NCBI GenBank assembly: GCA_021782295.1
Contig: JAJXVC010000103.1
Location: forward strand, 1-6,797
Origin: a bacterium
GTDB taxonomy: Bacteria; Eremiobacterota; Eremiobacteria; Baltobacterales; Baltobacteraceae
Reading direction: 5' to 3'
DNA length: 6,797 nt
Position 1 is the first letter of the stretch; the number at the start of each line of letters is the position of its first letter. Of the stretch, positions 6,027 to 6,797 are shown one piece after another. The position numbers and the translations under genes are program-made. The notes under the pieces are model-generated. The model was not told the origin of the DNA. It saw only the letters and a program-made list of their open reading frames with translations, and made no database searches.

Positions 6027-6766
6027 CCTTCCCCATCGCTTGGGGGGCTTTCGGCGATCGCCTGTTTTGGCGCCGTTGCGAAGAGCCGCTGCAGAAAGTA
6101 CGCCAAGAGCGGGATCACCCAGATCCACCGCAATTCGATGAGCTTGGGATCGACGGCAAAGAGCACGGCGACGATGGCGAAGGAGAGCATGAAGAGCTCC
6201 GAACGCAAACCTTCGCGCCAATCGGGGCGCGGCGCGAGCGGATCGGCGGCGATTGGAACGATGCGTGGCAGGAGTGCCGGAACCTGCAACGCGTACCGTT
6301 CGTACGCATCGACAAAACGTTGGTGAAGAAGCTCGCCTTCGTGGTGCGCGAGGGCGACGAGAAAGAGGAACGTTCCGAAGAGGAGTATCGGGATGCCGAT
6401 TGGCGGGATGAAAAGCGCGATCCAGGGTAGCGCGAGCAGATTTCCCAAATAGAGAGGATTTCGCACGTAGCGAAATGGTCCGGCAACGATCAGTCGTGCC
6501 GCCGACGCGTTGTGCGCCCACACGATTGCCGAGCGAAGATATGCCGCGCCCCAACTGCGCATGAGGAAAGCGGCGATCGCAAAGAGCGCGCCGATCGCGA
6601 AAATCCAATGGAACCGCATGTAGGAATTATCGGCGAGTTGCCACGCAGTCGGTTGCGTTGACTGGTGCATGACCATCGAGATGCCGTAGGCAAGGCGAAA
6701 ACTGAGGAAAATAATCAAGAGGATCGTGATGCCGCGCATGCGATACCAGAGCGGGGATGGATTCAA
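6023..6766 (-). CDS. Membrane methyltransferase, isoprenylcysteine methyltransferase/PEMT-like family
   Basis: This 247-residue multi-pass membrane protein is likely to transfer a methyl group from S-adenosylmethionine to a lipid-like substrate. The family core is clear: GPFRYVRNPLYLGN (96-109), a hydrophobic hairpin at about 110-139, then HHEGELL (141-147) and FVDAYERYALQVP (151-163), which match the SAM-binding end of ICMT/PEMT proteins. Hydrophobic segments also occur at about 12-31 and 54-68. After the core there is an extra C-terminal part with two more segments (about 192-207 and 212-228), making it longer than minimal members of about 150-200 residues. The TTG start is chosen because GAGGAG lies eight bases before it; the next ATG, at residue 10, has no ribosome site. 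Bacterial members mostly have unknown substrates. It faces the operon tail to tail and is not co-transcribed with it. Confidence 0.88.
   Translation of the reverse strand: MNPSPLWYRMRGITILLIIFLSFRLAYGISMVMHQSTQPTAWQLADNSYMRFHWIFAIGALFAIAAFLMRSWGAAYLRSAIVWAHNASAARLIVAGPFRYVRNPLYLGNLLALPWIALFIPPIGIPILLFGTFLFLVALAHHEGELLHQRFVDAYERYALQVPALLPRIVPIAADPLAPRPDWREGLRSELFMLSFAIVAVLFAVDPKLIELRWIWVIPLLAYFLQRLFATAPKQAIAESPPSDGEG
6025..6049 (+). terminator. Possible weak terminator hairpin at the end of the operon
   Basis: Right at the permease stop, AGCC (6025-6028) can pair with GGCT (6046-6049), and CCCC (6031-6034) with GGGG (6042-6045). Two T bases are bulged and the loop has seven bases. Only three T bases in a row (6049-6051) are found at its 3' edge, so it is a poor intrinsic terminator. 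It lies inside the last codons of the opposing gene, which leaves little room for a better one. Confidence 0.35.
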
Positions 6767-6774
6767 TGTCGTGG

Positions 6775-6780
6775 CTCCTC
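6775..6780 (-). promoter_or_regulatory. Shine-Dalgarno site of the membrane methyltransferase
   Basis: Read on the - strand, GAGGAG lies eight bases before the TTG start at 6766. It decides the start in favour of TTG over the ATG nine codons downstream. The promoter must lie at or beyond the window edge. Confidence 0.7.
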
Positions 6781-6797
6781 GTCGGTGAAAAATGGGT

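Overview
The window is bacterial chromosomal DNA with high GC (about 60% by eye). It is densely packed with genes and uses GTG and TTG starts alongside ATG. Codon use looks uniform across the genes, and I see no insertion sequence, tRNA, rRNA, CRISPR array or phage gene. The composition and the abundance of GCGATCG-type words would fit an uncultured high-GC lineage such as Eremiobacterota (WPS-2). That is an impression from style only, and no marker gene here fixes the taxon.

Layout: (1) Positions 1-68 are a short leader with a strong ribosome site. (2) 69-761 encodes an OmpR/PhoB-type response regulator with all phosphorylation residues; no partner kinase is in the window. (3) A 79-base gap holds four G- or C-rich segments that can pair in mutually exclusive ways. 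(4) 841-6026 is a tight five-gene run on the + strand. It encodes an exported beta-propeller protein fused to a phosphoesterase-like domain, a dimethylargininase (DDAH)-fold protein, a calcineurin-like metallophosphoesterase, an ABC ATPase and its ABC-2 type permease. Every junction in the run is a 4-base stop/start overlap (ATGA, GTGA, GTGA, ATGA). (5) 6023-6766 on the - strand encodes an integral membrane methyltransferase of the isoprenylcysteine methyltransferase/PEMT type. It converges on the operon, and the two stop codons share the palindrome CTAG.

The main discovery candidate is the operon's first two genes. Both are full-length, open and clearly members of enzyme families, yet both have lost essentially all recognisable catalytic residues. 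The phosphoesterase-like domain lacks the nucleophile/metal motif (ENRT-type) and the C-terminal metal-ligand cluster. The DDAH-like protein lacks the acidic substrate-binding pair, the catalytic His and the catalytic Cys. The next three genes, by contrast, keep every expected active-site motif. The picture is of two adjacent pseudoenzymes, one exported and one probably cytoplasmic. Both are translationally coupled to an intact phosphoesterase and an intact ABC exporter, possibly under the control of the upstream response regulator. A ligand-binding or sensing role for the two pseudoenzymes is inference.
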